Below are positions 6,553-6,750 of a stretch of 6,750 bases of DNA, one piece after another. A model generated the notes under the pieces. The model was not told where the DNA came from and did no database searches. It saw only the letters and a list, made by a program, of their open reading frames with translations. The translations under genes and the position numbers were made by a program. Numbering within the stretch: the stretch's first letter is position 1; each line of letters begins with the position of its first letter. The stretch is taken from positions 1 through 6,750 of the forward strand of contig JBDUEM010000349.1 in the NCBI GenBank assembly GCA_040002435.1, in the 5' to 3' direction. This DNA is from JANXXV01 sp040002435 (GTDB lineage: Bacteria; Acidobacteriota; Terriglobia; Bryobacterales; Bryobacteraceae).

Positions 6553-6750
6553 GCGGACACTTTGGGCTTGGTGATTTTTCGTACGGCCGGGTTGGAGCCG
6601 GCGGCTACATGGCAATTGGGTCATGCGCTTCATTTTCGGGTGGCTCAGGGCCCAGGGGCGGCGGGGGTGCGGGGCCGATTTCGGTTTGTTTTGCAAAATC
6701 CGTTATGGGCGGCGTCGCGGGTTCCGGTTCGGTCTGTGATGCGGCTGGCC
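6553..6750. other. Non-coding tail, possibly a dispersed intergenic repeat
   Basis: No convincing gene is seen in these 198 bp. The stretch holds a GC-rich inverted repeat (6586-6602), a GC-rich tract (about 6646-6676) and the 10-bp palindrome TTTTGCAAAA (6689-6698). A minus-strand frame is open from the window edge to about 6646, but its translation is rich in Arg, Thr, Pro and Asn and includes GFCKTN. That peptide resembles spurious translations of intergenic repeats I recall from Acidobacteria and Planctomycetes genomes; this is memory, not a search. A plus-strand ATG at 6705 runs open to the edge for only 15 codons and cannot be judged. Confidence 0.4.
6586..6602. repeat. Short GC-rich inverted repeat downstream of cca
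   Basis: GCCGG (6586-6590) and CCGGC (6598-6602) form a 5-bp perfect stem with a 7-nt loop GTTGGAG. GTA (6581-6583) and TAC (6605-6607) could pair further out across an internal loop. There is no T-run on the 3' side in either direction, so it does not look like an intrinsic terminator. A REP-like intergenic element is one possibility. Only one copy is present in the window. Confidence 0.4.

Noticed and set aside
6675..6693. Possible cca terminator, CCGATTTCGG followed by a T-rich run
   Set aside because: A workable hairpin has only 3 bp of stem with a 4-nt loop, and the T-rich run is broken by G; too weak to call.
5200..6696. Open reading frame of about 499 codons on the minus strand, continuous upstream with the permease
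   Set aside because: It lies almost wholly antisense to cca, whose plus-strand protein has all family motifs. The antisense translation is rich in Arg, His, Gln and Pro with no recognisable domain, typical of a GC-rich shadow frame.
6705..6750. Start of another plus-strand gene at ATG 6705
   Set aside because: Only 15 codons are visible, there is no ribosome site, and the sequence may be part of an intergenic repeat.

Overview
The window is GC-rich bacterial chromosome holding five complete protein genes and one tRNA gene, with little non-coding space. The gene set, the APC permease with a long soluble tail, and the small zinc-ribbon protein suggest an Acidobacteriota genome, possibly near Solibacter/Bryobacter. 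That placement is an impression from the protein sequences and was not checked against a database. Nothing here looks like a phage, a transposon, a CRISPR locus or a defence island. It reads as an ordinary housekeeping region with a few unusual details.

Left block, minus strand (positions 6-2660), in transcription order: a membrane-anchored HlyD/RND-type adaptor (1629-2660), then 5 nt later a single-chain class I [4Fe-4S] fumarate hydratase (106-1623), then 25 nt later tRNA-Phe(GAA) with an encoded CCA end (6-80). The adaptor and the fumarase are close enough to share a transcript. The tRNA may be read through or may use its own weak promoter.

Middle, plus strand: a 98-residue zinc-ribbon protein with an Ala/Lys/Glu-rich tail (2674-2970). 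It starts only 13 nt from the adaptor start, head to head. It ends 9 nt from the stop of the convergent permease gene.

Right block: a 739-residue APC-superfamily permease with a C-terminal cytoplasmic domain resembling universal stress protein (minus, 2980-5199) and a CCA tRNA nucleotidyltransferase with an HD domain (plus, 5242-6552). They diverge from a 42-bp AT-rich gap that holds a symmetric -10-like sequence which could serve both directions. The last 198 bp (6553-6750) contain no convincing gene. They hold a small GC-rich inverted repeat and a 10-bp palindrome, and may be a dispersed intergenic repeat.

Functionally the genes do not form one pathway: tRNA 3'-end synthesis or repair, the TCA cycle, amino-acid or amine uptake, envelope transport, and an unknown zinc-binding protein. 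The points most worth checking are the candidate bidirectional promoter, the adaptor-fumarase pairing, the permease soluble domain, the zinc-ribbon protein and the 3' intergenic sequence.
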